From the NCBI GenBank assembly GCA_903957365.1, contig CAJBPB010000268.1, positions 1-39,724 on the forward strand: a stretch of DNA of 39,724 bases, in the 5' to 3' direction. Position 1 is the first letter of the stretch. Each line of letters starts with the position of its first letter. The notes beneath the pieces are model-generated. The model made no database searches. It saw only the letters and a list, made by a program, of their open reading frames with translations, and had not been told where the DNA came from. Source of the DNA: an uncultured Bacteroidota bacterium (GTDB taxonomy: Bacteria; Bacteroidota; Bacteroidia; Bacteroidales; F082). The translations under genes and the position numbers were made by a program. Below, one piece after another: positions 15,602 to 25,393 of this stretch.

Positions 15602-18600
15602 ATGAAAACAAATTTTTCCATATTACTTGTATTGATTATCGCATTCAAATGTTTTGGTCAGCAGTCAATAATTCCTGAAAAAAGTAAACCAAAGGTCAAT
15701 GGAAGCATGGAACGTCGTATGCAGCCCGGCCTCGACTTTCCTGATTATCCGCAACTTGAACTGACAAATGCTTGCAAAGCGATTGAGTTACCACCGGTGG
15801 TTGATAATTCCGGCCAGCCTTATTTACGGCCTGTTTTTAGTCAGCAAGGCGCTTCCTGCGGTCAGGCAGCCTCTGTAGGTTATAACTTCTGTTACGAAAT
15901 CAACCGGCTGCGCGACTTACCTGCCGACACGAGTATCAACCAATATCCTGATCATTTTGTGTGGAATTTCATGAATGCCACAGCACCCTATTACGGCGAA
16001 GGAGTAAGCTATTTTCATACCTACGATATTTTGTATGATGCCGGAAGCCCGACCGAGGATATTTATGGCCCCATCACCATGGACGATAGTTATCACTGGA
16101 TGAGCGGATATGAGGGTTATTTTCAGGCAATGCACAATCGTATTTCAGGAGTGAGCTCGATCAATGTGGCAACACCGGAAGGCTTAACGATATTAAAACA
16201 CTGGCTGCACAACCATCTCGAAGGAGCCGATGTTGGCGGTGTCGCCAATTATTACGCGGGCCAGGCCTATTCACCTGTGCCACTTCCCGAAGGTACACCC
16301 GAAGCCGGAAAACTTGTCCATCTGCTTTTCGGACCCATTTCATCACACGCCTTAACCATCGTTGGCTACAACGATTTTATCAGGTACGATTTGAACGGAG
16401 ATGGAATATATACCAACGACCTCGATATAACAGGCGATGCCATTGTGGATATGAAAGATTGGGAAATAGGAGGTTTGAAATATGTAAATTCCTATGGTTC
16501 CTACTGGGCCGATTCGGGTTTCTGTTATATGCTTTACCGCACACTTGCCGTGAAATATGGTGAGGGCGGTATCTGGAACAATTCGGTACATGTGTTACAT
16601 CCCGATACGCTTGCAAAGCCTCTGCTGACAATCAAAGCCACAATAAAACACAATAAAAGAGGGCGGCTCAGATTACAGGCCGGCATCGTTTCTGACACTG
16701 CCCGGTATTATCCTTCCAATACCCTTTCATTTTCTGTTTTCGATTACCAGGGTGGTGATTATTTCATGACCGGAAGCACCTCATCGGAGGGGAAAACACT
16801 TGAATTGGGACTCGACATCACGCCTTTGCTCAGTTATGTGAAAAGTGGCGAGCCTTATCGTGTATTTCTCATGGTGGATGAAGACGATCCGGATGGCAGC
16901 AGTGATGGTTTTTTACTCAATTATTCTGTTATCAACTACCTTGGACAGGAAGCGGTTGAATTTGAAAGCAGTGATGTTCCTATGGCAATTGTTGACAATG
17001 GCCGGTCCTTGGCATCGGTAAAAGTCGAAAATGGCATCAGTCCGATAGCAATTTTGCCCGATGAACCTGTCATCGCATCAACAGGAACCGGCACAAATGT
17101 TCAGTTTTCGGCCAGTGGCGGATTTCCACCTTATTCCTGGTCATTGAAACCTGTTTTTACTGAATCCGAAAGCCTTGCAGCATATAATCCTGCTGAAGGA
17201 ACAATTTTGGAACCAACGGACAACAGTTCTGGTTTTGCCCCGGTGTCATTGCCCTTCAGTTTCCCTTTCTACGGTAAACGATTCGATACACTATATATGC
17301 ATGTCAATGGTTATCTTCTTTTCGATCAACAGGATATGCCCTATTATTATTTGCTTTTTGACGAAAATTACTTGCGTCAGGTACGTGCAATTGCGGGTTA
17401 TATGAATTACAACCTGGCTTTGCATACCAATGGTGATTATATTTCTTACAATACATACCCTGACAGTGTTGTTTTTAACTGGCGGATTTCAAAAAGTGCC
17501 GGAAACGGCAATACAAAATTCTCCACTACAATTTTTCCCGATGGCCGTATTCAGCACCATTATGGATTGATTGATCCCGAAACTACTTTTTTACCGGTGA
17601 TTGGACTAAGTGATGGTAGCAGGGAAAGTGCCTTTTTAAGTGTCAAAAATAGAATTATACCTGCTGAAGGAAGTATCATTCGTTTTATTCCGTCTTTTTT
17701 ACCCGATGAAATAACAATAAGTGAAGATGGATTACTTGAAATTCAAGCAACTGAGCAGGCATTTTATGGTAATATAATCGTTTCAGCACATGACTCACAA
17801 CGTGTTTTCAGTGAGACAAATATTCTGTTAACAACTGGTCTGGAGATAATTGTGCGCTTTGCTGATTCGCCGTCATTATTTCCTCCGGGCGACGTTGTAC
17901 CGATTATTATTGAAATAAATAACCGGGGAAATGACACAATTACTGGTCTTGTAGTGGATGTAAAGGCTTTAACTTTAAATGCAGGCATTATCGGAAATGA
18001 TTTCGGCGCTATTGATCTGCTTCCCGGCCAATCGGTGGTGCTTGACAGTGAATTCAGTGTTCAGATAAGTGATACGCTGACTCATCCGCAGAGGGTTGGT
18101 ATTGATGTCATTGGTAAAATTGATGATTTTATCTTTCACACTTACAAGGATTTACAGGTTGATATGCCCATGATCGAAGTATTGCCACCACAAGTAAATG
18201 ATGGAAACAATATGCTTCCTGAACCTGACGAAGAAGTACAGCTGATATTCAGAATTTTCAATTATGGCAGAACTTCTGCGGGCGAATTAACTGTAAAAGC
18301 CCGTATTGAAGATACATATGCAGGTTTTTCGGGCCTTACCAGCATAAAAACGGATGAATTAAAAGGACTTTCAACAACCACCGTCATTTTCAATATGAAA
18401 GTGAATTCGGCTGCACCCCTGGGAGGAAAAATCCGTTTAACGCTCGATATTTTTGGTGACGATGGCAGCCTTCAAACTGAAGAATTCAAACTTTCAATTG
18501 GCAAGACACCTATTGTACTGATTGATCTGGATCAAAACCACAATTCCTCCTTACATATCGGATCTGCTATCAATGCGTTAAATACGAATTATGACCGTTT

Positions 18601-19630
18601 CGAAACCATTCATTCTGAAATTCTGGATTATGACATTGTTTTTTTATCGCTCGGCTATTTACCCAATAATTATAATTTACGACCTAAAGAAGATTCATTG
18701 ATGCTTTCTTTTTTGGATAAAGGCGGAAATCTTTATGTCGAAGGCGGATCATTTTACAAATACAGTCCGGCCACAATGTTACGCAGCCGTCTGCGTGTTG
18801 AAGGCTCCTGGGATGCTGTTTACACTCCCGCTGACTCGATTATCGGGATGGATGGAACGCCGGCTGAAGGATTTGCGTTTGAATACCGCGGCGATAATGT
18901 GCTTGGCGAAAATCTGCTGCCTCTTGAACCCGCTATTCCCTGGCTAACCGATAAAAACACAGGGTTTTATTTTACTGTTGCGCTTGATTCGGGTAACTAC
19001 CGTACCATCGCTTCGTCGATTGAGTTTGGGGGATCATTTCCTTATGATGGTACTGAGCGACCTGAGATGATCAGACGATATCTGGAGTTCTTTGGATATC
19101 ATGCCAGTCCGCTGGTGGCCAACTTCAAAGCAGACAGCACATTTATCTGCAAAGGATCAGTTGTCCATTTTGAACCATTTTGCAGTGGAAACCCGATATA
19201 TTATCATTGGACTTTTGAAGGAGGAACGCCAAATAGTTTTGACGGTACAAACCCTGTGATTACTTATGAAAACCCTGGTATTTATGGTGTGAGTCTGACG
19301 GTGGATGATGGTGTTACTGAAAATACTTTTTCACTTGATGAGGTGATAATCGTGGATAATTGTCTCGGGATTCCGGAAAATAATTTTTCGACGTTAAGGA
19401 TCTATCCCAATCCGGCTAAAGATTTTATAACAATCGAAACGACCTCTCCTGTCGACAATCAGACATTCCTTTCTGTTTCTGATCTGAGTGGAAGAATCGT
19501 TTTAATCAAAGCAGTTTCAGCCGGTGAAAAGAACATCAAAATTCATGTTAATCATCTCACAAAAGGCTGTTATACCATTACTTTGACTGATTCGAACCAA
19601 CGGAAAACTGCAAAACTAAACGTATATTAA
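15602..19630 (+). CDS. Secreted papain-like (C1A) cysteine protease with PKD and T9SS domains
   Basis: A 1342-residue exported protease. ATG 15602 is chosen over an upstream GTG (15584) because it opens directly on the signal peptide MKTNFSILLVLIIAFKCFGQ. The papain-type domain (about 70-320) shows the triad Cys86 in QQGASCGQAA, His249 in SSHALTIVGYND and Asn296 in YVNSYGSYW. Long beta-rich linkers follow (about 340-1020, some CARDB-like). Next come a Rossmann-like stretch near 980-1150 (IVLIDLDQNHNSS onwards), a PKD domain (about 1185-1255, YYHWTFEGG) and a T9SS type A sorting domain (LRIYPNPAKDFITI to the end). It probably acts outside the cell on proteins. A small lipoprotein gene starts 47 nt downstream. 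Only a weak -7 box (TAAATTTG, 15532-15539) is seen upstream. Confidence 0.9.
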   Translation: MKTNFSILLVLIIAFKCFGQQSIIPEKSKPKVNGSMERRMQPGLDFPDYPQLELTNACKAIELPPVVDNSGQPYLRPVFSQQGASCGQAASVGYNFCYEINRLRDLPADTSINQYPDHFVWNFMNATAPYYGEGVSYFHTYDILYDAGSPTEDIYGPITMDDSYHWMSGYEGYFQAMHNRISGVSSINVATPEGLTILKHWLHNHLEGADVGGVANYYAGQAYSPVPLPEGTPEAGKLVHLLFGPISSHALTIVGYNDFIRYDLNGDGIYTNDLDITGDAIVDMKDWEIGGLKYVNSYGSYWADSGFCYMLYRTLAVKYGEGGIWNNSVHVLHPDTLAKPLLTIKATIKHNKRGRLRLQAGIVSDTARYYPSNTLSFSVFDYQGGDYFMTGSTSSEGKTLELGLDITPLLSYVKSGEPYRVFLMVDEDDPDGSSDGFLLNYSVINYLGQEAVEFESSDVPMAIVDNGRSLASVKVENGISPIAILPDEPVIASTGTGTNVQFSASGGFPPYSWSLKPVFTESESLAAYNPAEGTILEPTDNSSGFAPVSLPFSFPFYGKRFDTLYMHVNGYLLFDQQDMPYYYLLFDENYLRQVRAIAGYMNYNLALHTNGDYISYNTYPDSVVFNWRISKSAGNGNTKFSTTIFPDGRIQHHYGLIDPETTFLPVIGLSDGSRESAFLSVKNRIIPAEGSIIRFIPSFLPDEITISEDGLLEIQATEQAFYGNIIVSAHDSQRVFSETNILLTTGLEIIVRFADSPSLFPPGDVVPIIIEINNRGNDTITGLVVDVKALTLNAGIIGNDFGAIDLLPGQSVVLDSEFSVQISDTLTHPQRVGIDVIGKIDDFIFHTYKDLQVDMPMIEVLPPQVNDGNNMLPEPDEEVQLIFRIFNYGRTSAGELTVKARIEDTYAGFSGLTSIKTDELKGLSTTTVIFNMKVNSAAPLGGKIRLTLDIFGDDGSLQTEEFKLSIGKTPIVLIDLDQNHNSSLHIGSAINALNTNYDRFETIHSEILDYDIVFLSLGYLPNNYNLRPKEDSLMLSFLDKGGNLYVEGGSFYKYSPATMLRSRLRVEGSWDAVYTPADSIIGMDGTPAEGFAFEYRGDNVLGENLLPLEPAIPWLTDKNTGFYFTVALDSGNYRTIASSIEFGGSFPYDGTERPEMIRRYLEFFGYHASPLVANFKADSTFICKGSVVHFEPFCSGNPIYYHWTFEGGTPNSFDGTNPVITYENPGIYGVSLTVDDGVTENTFSLDEVIIVDNCLGIPENNFSTLRIYPNPAKDFITIETTSPVDNQTFLSVSDLSGRIVLIKAVSAGEKNIKIHVNHLTKGCYTITLTDSNQRKTAKLNVY

Positions 19631-19677
19631 TTTTTATTTTAGGTAATTCTATAAATTATTAATCAAATTCTACACTG

Positions 19678-20079
19678 ATGAAAAAACTATTGGTTTTGGC
19701 ACTGGTTATCATTGTATTAGCAGGTGCATGCGAGAAAACAAGCGATTCTACTGATGAATTTTCAAATTCGTTGGCGCTTGGAACAGGAATGAATGCAAGT
19801 AATTTTACACTGGTTGGAGAGGGAACTGTATTCCAACATGGAACAACCATCTATTTCAGGCTCGAAAGCAAGGATGATATGGCCGGTTCTGATGTTAGAA
19901 TTGCCATCAATCCGGTTGGCACTTCCAATTATGAAAACCGTGATTATCCCAGTTTACAGGACTATGGTCACATCACCATTTCATCCTTTTCTGTAGCAAA
20001 TCCGGGCAATTATACTGCTACCGGAATTCTTATCACCGGTAATAAAACCATTGCATCCGTTAATTTTACAATTCAATAA
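19678..20079 (+). CDS. Small lipoprotein of unknown function
   Basis: A 133-residue protein with a lipobox VLAGAC (lipidated Cys18). It is followed by an Asp/Ser-rich linker and a compact beta-strand domain (about 38-133) whose strands read FTLVGEGTVFQHGTTIYFRL and YTATGILITGNKTIASVNFTI. It lies 47 nt after the large cysteine protease gene and shares its strand, so the two may be co-transcribed. I recognise no family. By position it could be a partner or a periplasmic/surface inhibitor of that protease, but nothing in the sequence proves it. A weak stem TGGTT/AACCA follows near 20105-20123. Confidence 0.75.
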   Translation: MKKLLVLALVIIVLAGACEKTSDSTDEFSNSLALGTGMNASNFTLVGEGTVFQHGTTIYFRLESKDDMAGSDVRIAINPVGTSNYENRDYPSLQDYGHITISSFSVANPGNYTATGILITGNKTIASVNFTIQ

Positions 20080-20288
20080 GCCTTTTTTACATTATTGATT
20101 TTATTGGTTGTTTTTAATAACCACCTATCCAAAATACTGATGGCAGGTCATAATCTGACTTGCTGTAAATTTATTTGTGATGATTAATCCTTTTTAATGA
20201 AGATCTGAGATAGTATTGATTGAGATTGGTTTATAAATCATTTCCATCTCGCACATTCCAAATAATATTCTTTAACCTGAATAATTTC

Positions 20289-20296
20289 TACCTTTG
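20289..20296 (+). promoter_or_regulatory. -7 box upstream of the SDR gene
   Basis: TACCTTTG is an exact TAnnTTTG match 49 nt before the start codon; no clear -33 element is seen at the expected spacing. Confidence 0.4.
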
Positions 20297-20345
20297 AAAG
20301 AATTCCATTCAAAATGTTGAAAATCCAATTAAGGCGCCGTTTTTA

Positions 20346-21062
20346 ATGAAAAAAGCGATCATCATCGGGGCAACATCGGGCATTGGCAAAGAAATTGCCA
20401 GATTACTGATTGACCACAATTACACAATCGGGATTACAGGTCGGCGTACAGAACTGCTTCTCGAACTGAAACAAATAAAACCTGGATCTGTTTTTGTAAA
20501 ACCTTTTGACATAACTGATACCAAATCAACCATTCAGAATTTAAATGAACTGACGACTGAATTGGGAGGATTGGACCTCGTTTTTATTAGTTCTGGCACC
20601 GGCGACATCAACGAAAACCTCGACTTCCAGACTGAAAAACGTACGATTGATACCAATGTGCTGGGTTTTACCTGCGTAGCTGACTGGGCGTTCAATTATT
20701 TTGAAAAACAGAAATCAGGACATCTTATTGCGATCAGTTCAGTTGGCGGGTTGCGCGGCAGCCGGGGAGCTCCTGCCTACAATGCATCCAAAGCCTATCA
20801 GATTAATTATCTGGAAGCATTGCGACAAAAAGCGAAACACCTCAGACTGCCGATTACAATTACTGATGTTCGTCCGGGATTTGTGAATACAGCCATGGCA
20901 AAAGGAGATGGCCAGTTTTGGGTTGCGCCGGTCGAAAAGGCGGCCAAACAAATATTTACTGCTATCCGTCAAAAAAAGAAAATTGTTTATATCACGAAAC
21001 GGTGGTGGCTAATTGCTGCCCTTCTGAAACACATTCCACGCCAGATTTATGACAGATTATAA
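20346..21062 (+). CDS. Short-chain dehydrogenase/reductase (SDR)
   Basis: A 238-residue NAD(P)-dependent oxidoreductase of the classical SDR type. The Rossmann nucleotide motif GATSGIG is at 8-14, Asn104 in the TNVLG region, catalytic Ser131/132 in AISSVGG, and Tyr145/Lys149 in AYNASK. Arg33-Arg34 after the second strand favour NADP(H). The C-terminus ends in a hydrophobic/basic stretch (WWLIAALLKHIPRQIYDRL) that may sit on the membrane. The substrate cannot be told. It has a likely promoter of its own; the next gene begins 45 nt after its stop and could be read through. Confidence 0.92.
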   Translation: MKKAIIIGATSGIGKEIARLLIDHNYTIGITGRRTELLLELKQIKPGSVFVKPFDITDTKSTIQNLNELTTELGGLDLVFISSGTGDINENLDFQTEKRTIDTNVLGFTCVADWAFNYFEKQKSGHLIAISSVGGLRGSRGAPAYNASKAYQINYLEALRQKAKHLRLPITITDVRPGFVNTAMAKGDGQFWVAPVEKAAKQIFTAIRQKKKIVYITKRWWLIAALLKHIPRQIYDRL

Positions 21063-21107
21063 TCTCCTCAGTCAAATAAATTTCATAACTATATTTAAAT
21101 CAATCAA

Positions 21108-22442
21108 ATGAAACGAACTTTAGTAAGTATGATCAGTTTACTGCTGATCATGGCAACCCATGTACAATCAATCGGCCAACAGAAAGAAAAAGGACCGTCC
21201 GCTTTTCATTCGCTGAATAAAAAACACTCTGAAAAAATAAACATGCTGAACAATCATAATACTTTGGCATTCAGAGAAATAAATAATCAATCATCATCGT
21301 TTGTTTTAATGCAAAAATTAGATAGTCTGATAGTTGAAGAAATTTATGAAGGTCAGTTGGAGAATTCATTTAAAAATATATACGAATACAATTACCTTGG
21401 ATTAGTCACTTCCTTTACCGAATTTGAATACGGAATAACTGATCAGCAATGGTTCAATAGCTATCAGGCCACATATTCTTATGATACAGAGGGTAAAATT
21501 ACAGAGGAGATTTCTTCGCAATGGGATTTTTCTTCAAATGACTGGCTTCTCTTTAAAAAAGAAACAAATTCTTATTTATCTGATGGCACTTTGGGTGCTG
21601 TGACGGATTATTTTTGGGATCCGATTATACTTGACTGGATATTGACTTCAAAAGATGAATATTTGTATTCTGAAAACGGAAAATTGGTTTTAACATACAA
21701 CTATAACGAAGAAACCGACACCTGGGAAATTAATTATAAAACTGATTTTCAATATAATGAAAATGGAAAGGAATTATCCATCACTTCGTCTTATTTTGAG
21801 TCAGCAATGTGGATTTATTCAGATAAAATTGAATTTTCCTATGCGTCTGATTACAGGTTGGAAAGTTTCATTGGTAGCTTTTGGGTTTCTGATGCATGGG
21901 AATTTGACATAAAAGAGCAATTTTCCTACAATCCCGAAGGCGATCTAATTGTACATACTGTTTTTGAATGGGATGATATTGCTGATCACTGGACATCTTA
22001 TTACAAAGAGGAAAATGAATTCAACAATCTTTATGATTATATCGAACTGCTTGTCCCTGAGGTGTTTTATATTAATTCCATTTATTTCAATCATATGCTT
22101 ACACAGATGTCGGCCTATGAATACTATGCCTCGAACTGGAATTTTCTGGGCAGAATAATGTTTTATTATTCGGAAATTAACATCACAGGCATTCAGCATA
22201 ATCAAGCTGCTGAATCGGTTCTTTTCCCAAATCCGGCCGACGATCGAATCAGCTTTTCATGGTATGAAAATACACCAATCATGCAACTCGAAATCTTCAA
22301 TGCGGCCGGCATATTGGTTTTGAATCAACGGGTTGATAATCATTCAACTATTTCCATCTCCTGTTTACCCAAAGGTTTATATTTCTTTAAACTTTCCGAC
22401 AAACAAACCATCAGGCATCTTGAAAAATTCATTATTTATTAG
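21108..22442 (+). CDS. T9SS-exported protein with seven ~30-residue Trp repeats
   Basis: A 444-residue secreted protein: signal peptide (1-24), a linker, a repeat region (about 85-310) and a T9SS type A sorting domain (SVLFPNPADDRISFSW to the end). The repeats are marked by Trp115, 146, 177, 206, 235, 264 and 295, spaced 29 or 31 residues. Each is followed by a K-x-x-(Y/F)-x-Y-x-x-x-G-(K/D)-L pattern, for example NYKTDFQYNENGKELSI. The pattern resembles YD/RHS-like or DUF3836-like beta-hairpin repeats and suggests an elongated surface beta structure. The next gene, a barrel protein, starts 10 nt downstream, so the two likely form an operon. Function is unknown. Confidence 0.8.
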   Translation: MKRTLVSMISLLLIMATHVQSIGQQKEKGPSAFHSLNKKHSEKINMLNNHNTLAFREINNQSSSFVLMQKLDSLIVEEIYEGQLENSFKNIYEYNYLGLVTSFTEFEYGITDQQWFNSYQATYSYDTEGKITEEISSQWDFSSNDWLLFKKETNSYLSDGTLGAVTDYFWDPIILDWILTSKDEYLYSENGKLVLTYNYNEETDTWEINYKTDFQYNENGKELSITSSYFESAMWIYSDKIEFSYASDYRLESFIGSFWVSDAWEFDIKEQFSYNPEGDLIVHTVFEWDDIADHWTSYYKEENEFNNLYDYIELLVPEVFYINSIYFNHMLTQMSAYEYYASNWNFLGRIMFYYSEINITGIQHNQAAESVLFPNPADDRISFSWYENTPIMQLEIFNAAGILVLNQRVDNHSTISISCLPKGLYFFKLSDKQTIRHLEKFIIY

Positions 22443-22452
22443 CAATAAAAAA

Positions 22453-23103
22453 ATGAGAAAAATATTCCTGATAATTATCGCCCTTACGTTTTGTTATCAA
22501 TCGAACGCTCAGGAAATTAAAGTGTTATCCACTTTCTCGGTCAGCGGCTATGATTATTTTCAGCAAAACGTTGGCTTCGGAATTGGCTATGACCACATAA
22601 TCCAATCGAAAAACAAACTTGGATTTACATTTTATCAAAGTTTCAATCGTTCGGATTATTCCTATGTGTTTGAATCAGAAAGCGATGGAAAAAATTACTT
22701 CAGAGAGGTCAGTCCAAATAATCAACGTATCACATTTTCTGTTAATTACAGTTTTTGGTTGGCAGGAACACGAAAATCGAAGTTTTATATTAGTCCGGTC
22801 CTTGGGCTCAATAGTTTCAGATTGAATGAAACCGGCACTGAAAAAGTTGTTAACGAAACGACAGAGGCCTATCCATACAAAAGCGATTGTTGGGAAAGCT
22901 ATAAACCAGGAATCGGCTTGTCGTTTGAATATGAAAGACAAATCATTTCTGACAAAATCCTGCTTTCCATTTCGGCCCATCCCGAACTTATTTTCTTTTC
23001 ATGGTTCGGACTAAAAGGTTCAACTACGTCTCCGATACTCGGTTTCATCAATTTTCACCTGACGCTGAAATACAATATGGTAAAGGATAAAAACAAAAAG
23101 TAA
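22453..23103 (+). CDS. Small outer-membrane beta-barrel protein
   Basis: A 216-residue protein. The frame is open further upstream inside the previous gene, but ATG 22453 begins a clear signal peptide (MRKIFLIIIALTFCYQSNAQ) and is taken as the start. The mature part shows alternating strands with GFGIGYDHI, RITFSVNYSFW, KFYISPVLGLNSF and ILGFINFHLTLKYNM, consistent with an 8-strand barrel of the OmpW/OmpA-barrel sort. It is 10 nt behind the Trp-repeat T9SS protein. It may anchor or assist that protein; this is inference from adjacency. Confidence 0.75.
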   Translation: MRKIFLIIIALTFCYQSNAQEIKVLSTFSVSGYDYFQQNVGFGIGYDHIIQSKNKLGFTFYQSFNRSDYSYVFESESDGKNYFREVSPNNQRITFSVNYSFWLAGTRKSKFYISPVLGLNSFRLNETGTEKVVNETTEAYPYKSDCWESYKPGIGLSFEYERQIISDKILLSISAHPELIFFSWFGLKGSTTSPILGFINFHLTLKYNMVKDKNKK

Positions 23104-23169
23104 AGAAGCAGACTTGAGAAATGGTTTTTTTAAGCGCCTGAAAACACTTTCACAATCGATAAACGCCTG

Positions 23170-25119
23170 TTACAATACAACGACACGATGAACCTGTGGT
23201 TTGTTTTCCAGTTGAAAAACAATAAAATAGATTCCAGGATTCAGATGATGCGAAATTGTGTTATTTGCAATATTTTCAAGTCTGAATCTGCCTGAATGTT
23301 GTCCGGTCACATTCAGGATTTCCACATTTTCAGGAAGCAATTCAGGCTGATTGCAACGGATATGAATCTGATTATCTGCTGCAAACACCTTTATTTTTGT
23401 GATTTGAGCCAAGGGTTCATTCAGACCTGTATAACCCAGTTTATTGCTTGTCAGATCATGCCAGGTGTTGAAAGCCTTTTCTGAAACGGTAACCGAAAGT
23501 TCATGAAAATCAGCAACATTGTCAGATAATGTGAGCAGACATTCTGATGAATTCAGGTATTCAACACTTTGTAATGTCAATCCATCCGGTGCGCTATTTA
23601 ATTCAAAATCATTAAGTTTCATGATCGGCTGACTGAAATAATCGCGGTTAAGATGTACGACAATCTGGTTGTTATCAGCCGAAATATTCAACCAGGGATT
23701 GAGAATATTTCCAGGAATATTATTGTCGATCCACGACAGACGATTGAAAAGAAAAGTTTCAAAATACGCCACCTCATCGATATAAGTGTTGTTATACCAA
23801 TCATGATTTGGCCAGACATATTCTCCAAGAATCGGCCAGCGAACATAATTTCTGGTTTTTGCATCGGCGGTGTGCACCAGAATCGAATCAATTACCGAAT
23901 GAATATTCTCGTTTGTCAGTGTTTGCAGCCGCAGGCTCACCCATCTTGTTTTCGCCAGATCGCTGAAATAAGGATCTTCCATCAGCCGTTTCCACCAGAA
24001 CATTATGCTCCATTCAACATTTTCGATGAGTGGGTACATCCAACCACTGTAATCGATTCCCGGTTCCCAGTAATCAACATTTCCATAACCCAGATTAAAA
24101 TCCCAGGCCGGACCGGCGAAGAGTTTTCCGCCATCGCTGTCTTTTTCCTTATAGAAATAGGTGCTGTAACGGTATTTATCCACTTCCTTCGAAATCTCAT
24201 TCAGGAGCATATTGTCGATAAACGATGGGACATCCATGTATTTTTGATAGCCATTAGCCGGATCAGTAAAATCGGAACTTGTAAGTGCGTTTTCAGCCGT
24301 AGTGATGAAATTTTTAATATACGTTCTTTGCTGTGACACTATTTCATCCGGTTCGGGATAATAAAACTGGAAAAAAATGTCCATGGCGTCCGGATAAGCA
24401 GGTTCGGGATTTGAACGCCAGCCATCGGTGCCGTAAACAAAATCAGGATCAAGCTTGTCTACTTTAATAATGTAACCTCCGGTCAGATCGTTGCCCGAAA
24501 TCTCATCAAGTTTCAATGTGGCAATGTCAACACGGTTTTCATTCTTCTTTATTTTCTCCATCAATACGTAAACACCCTGATAATCATCATTCAGTATCAC
24601 TTCACAATACACGGTGCGGGTGCAATACGCTCCCATTTTCCTTGCCATATCAAAAGTTACAACATTCCGAAGCATCGATTTGTCGGTATAAGGCGCGTAT
24701 AAAATCCAGTCATTTTCTTCGGGCATTCCAAGCAACGACACATCCAGATTTTCACCAGCAATGTCCCTTGTTTCAAAACCATAGGCTTTTTTGGGAAACA
24801 TCTGGGTTGACTGACCGCGTATTTCAATACCGATTTTCCCGCTATAATTGTTGAACGGATCACCTAAAGTGTTTATGTTTCCTGGTCCATTGTCAATAAT
24901 TCCCATATCTGCGGTAATTTTTGGATCATCAGGAATTGGCACTCCGGCAGTATTTATTACAATAATCGGAAGATTCGATTCCAATAAAAGAGGCCTGCTT
25001 TCTACCTCAAGGATTGCATCATGGGTTTGAGATTTTGTTGGGACAGAAAATAAAATCAATAAGAAACAAACCAAAAAACCAACTGTCAGCAGACTTCTAT
25101 ACCTCATTTTCTGTATCAT
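23170..25119 (-). CDS. CotH-kinase-family secreted protein with T9SS domain
   Basis: The 649-residue product has a signal peptide (cleavage near TKSQ, residue ~31) and a CotH-like kinase domain (about 45-460). Its family landmarks are IEIRGQSTQMFPKKAYGFET, the DWILYAPYTDKSMLRN segment, GVYVLMEKIKKNENRVDI, LLNEISKEVDKYRYSTYFYK and the acidic GPAWDFNLGYGN. A C-terminal sorting domain of T9SS type follows (VEILNVTGQ to the end). CotH proteins are atypical kinases that phosphorylate surface proteins; bacterial secreted homologues are mostly uncharacterised. ATGs at 25119 and 25107 are both possible starts. It is converging with the barrel gene at 23103 and has its own strong promoter. Confidence 0.88.
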   Translation of the reverse strand: MIQKMRYRSLLTVGFLVCFLLILFSVPTKSQTHDAILEVESRPLLLESNLPIIVINTAGVPIPDDPKITADMGIIDNGPGNINTLGDPFNNYSGKIGIEIRGQSTQMFPKKAYGFETRDIAGENLDVSLLGMPEENDWILYAPYTDKSMLRNVVTFDMARKMGAYCTRTVYCEVILNDDYQGVYVLMEKIKKNENRVDIATLKLDEISGNDLTGGYIIKVDKLDPDFVYGTDGWRSNPEPAYPDAMDIFFQFYYPEPDEIVSQQRTYIKNFITTAENALTSSDFTDPANGYQKYMDVPSFIDNMLLNEISKEVDKYRYSTYFYKEKDSDGGKLFAGPAWDFNLGYGNVDYWEPGIDYSGWMYPLIENVEWSIMFWWKRLMEDPYFSDLAKTRWVSLRLQTLTNENIHSVIDSILVHTADAKTRNYVRWPILGEYVWPNHDWYNNTYIDEVAYFETFLFNRLSWIDNNIPGNILNPWLNISADNNQIVVHLNRDYFSQPIMKLNDFELNSAPDGLTLQSVEYLNSSECLLTLSDNVADFHELSVTVSEKAFNTWHDLTSNKLGYTGLNEPLAQITKIKVFAADNQIHIRCNQPELLPENVEILNVTGQHSGRFRLENIANNTISHHLNPGIYFIVFQLENKPQVHRVVVL

Positions 25120-25152
25120 TCCTCAAGGAAATTAATTTGTTTCAAACCTCCA

Positions 25153-25185
25153 CAAAGTTAGTCCTTTTAACGCATTTGAATCAAA
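25153..25185 (-). promoter_or_regulatory. Promoter of the CotH-family gene
   Basis: On the minus strand TTTG (25185-25182), a 21-nt spacer and TAACTTTG (25160-25153) match the Bacteroidota consensus. The start would be near 25146, ~27 nt before the ATG. Confidence 0.65.
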
Positions 25186-25336
25186 AGAAACTGTTCCGGA
25201 TATTGCTTTTCTGAGGTTGATGTTCGGTTCAAATTCACTTAAAATCCAAAATATTTTTTGTTAATTAATCTCATTTGCATTTTTACTTATTATAAATCAG
25301 TTATTTATAAAAAATACTTATTTTAAACTAAATAAA

Positions 25337-25370
25337 TAGTTGCGTAACTATGTTTTTAGTTGTATCTTTG
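25337..25370 (+). promoter_or_regulatory. BlaI-type operator overlapping its own promoter
   Basis: The 14-bp palindrome TAGTTGCGTAACTA (25337-25350) covers the -33 region (GTTG 25339-25342), and TATCTTTG (25363-25370) is the -7 box at 20-nt spacing. A further half site TAGTTGTA (25357-25364) lies between. A repressor bound here would block transcription, as expected for autoregulated BlaI/MecI systems. Confidence 0.65.
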
Positions 25371-25393
25371 TGTTTGAATAAATAAAACAGATC

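Noticed and set aside
23653-24336. 227-residue plus-strand frame inside the CotH gene
   Set aside because: It is antisense to the conserved CotH kinase domain; low-complexity translation without a family.
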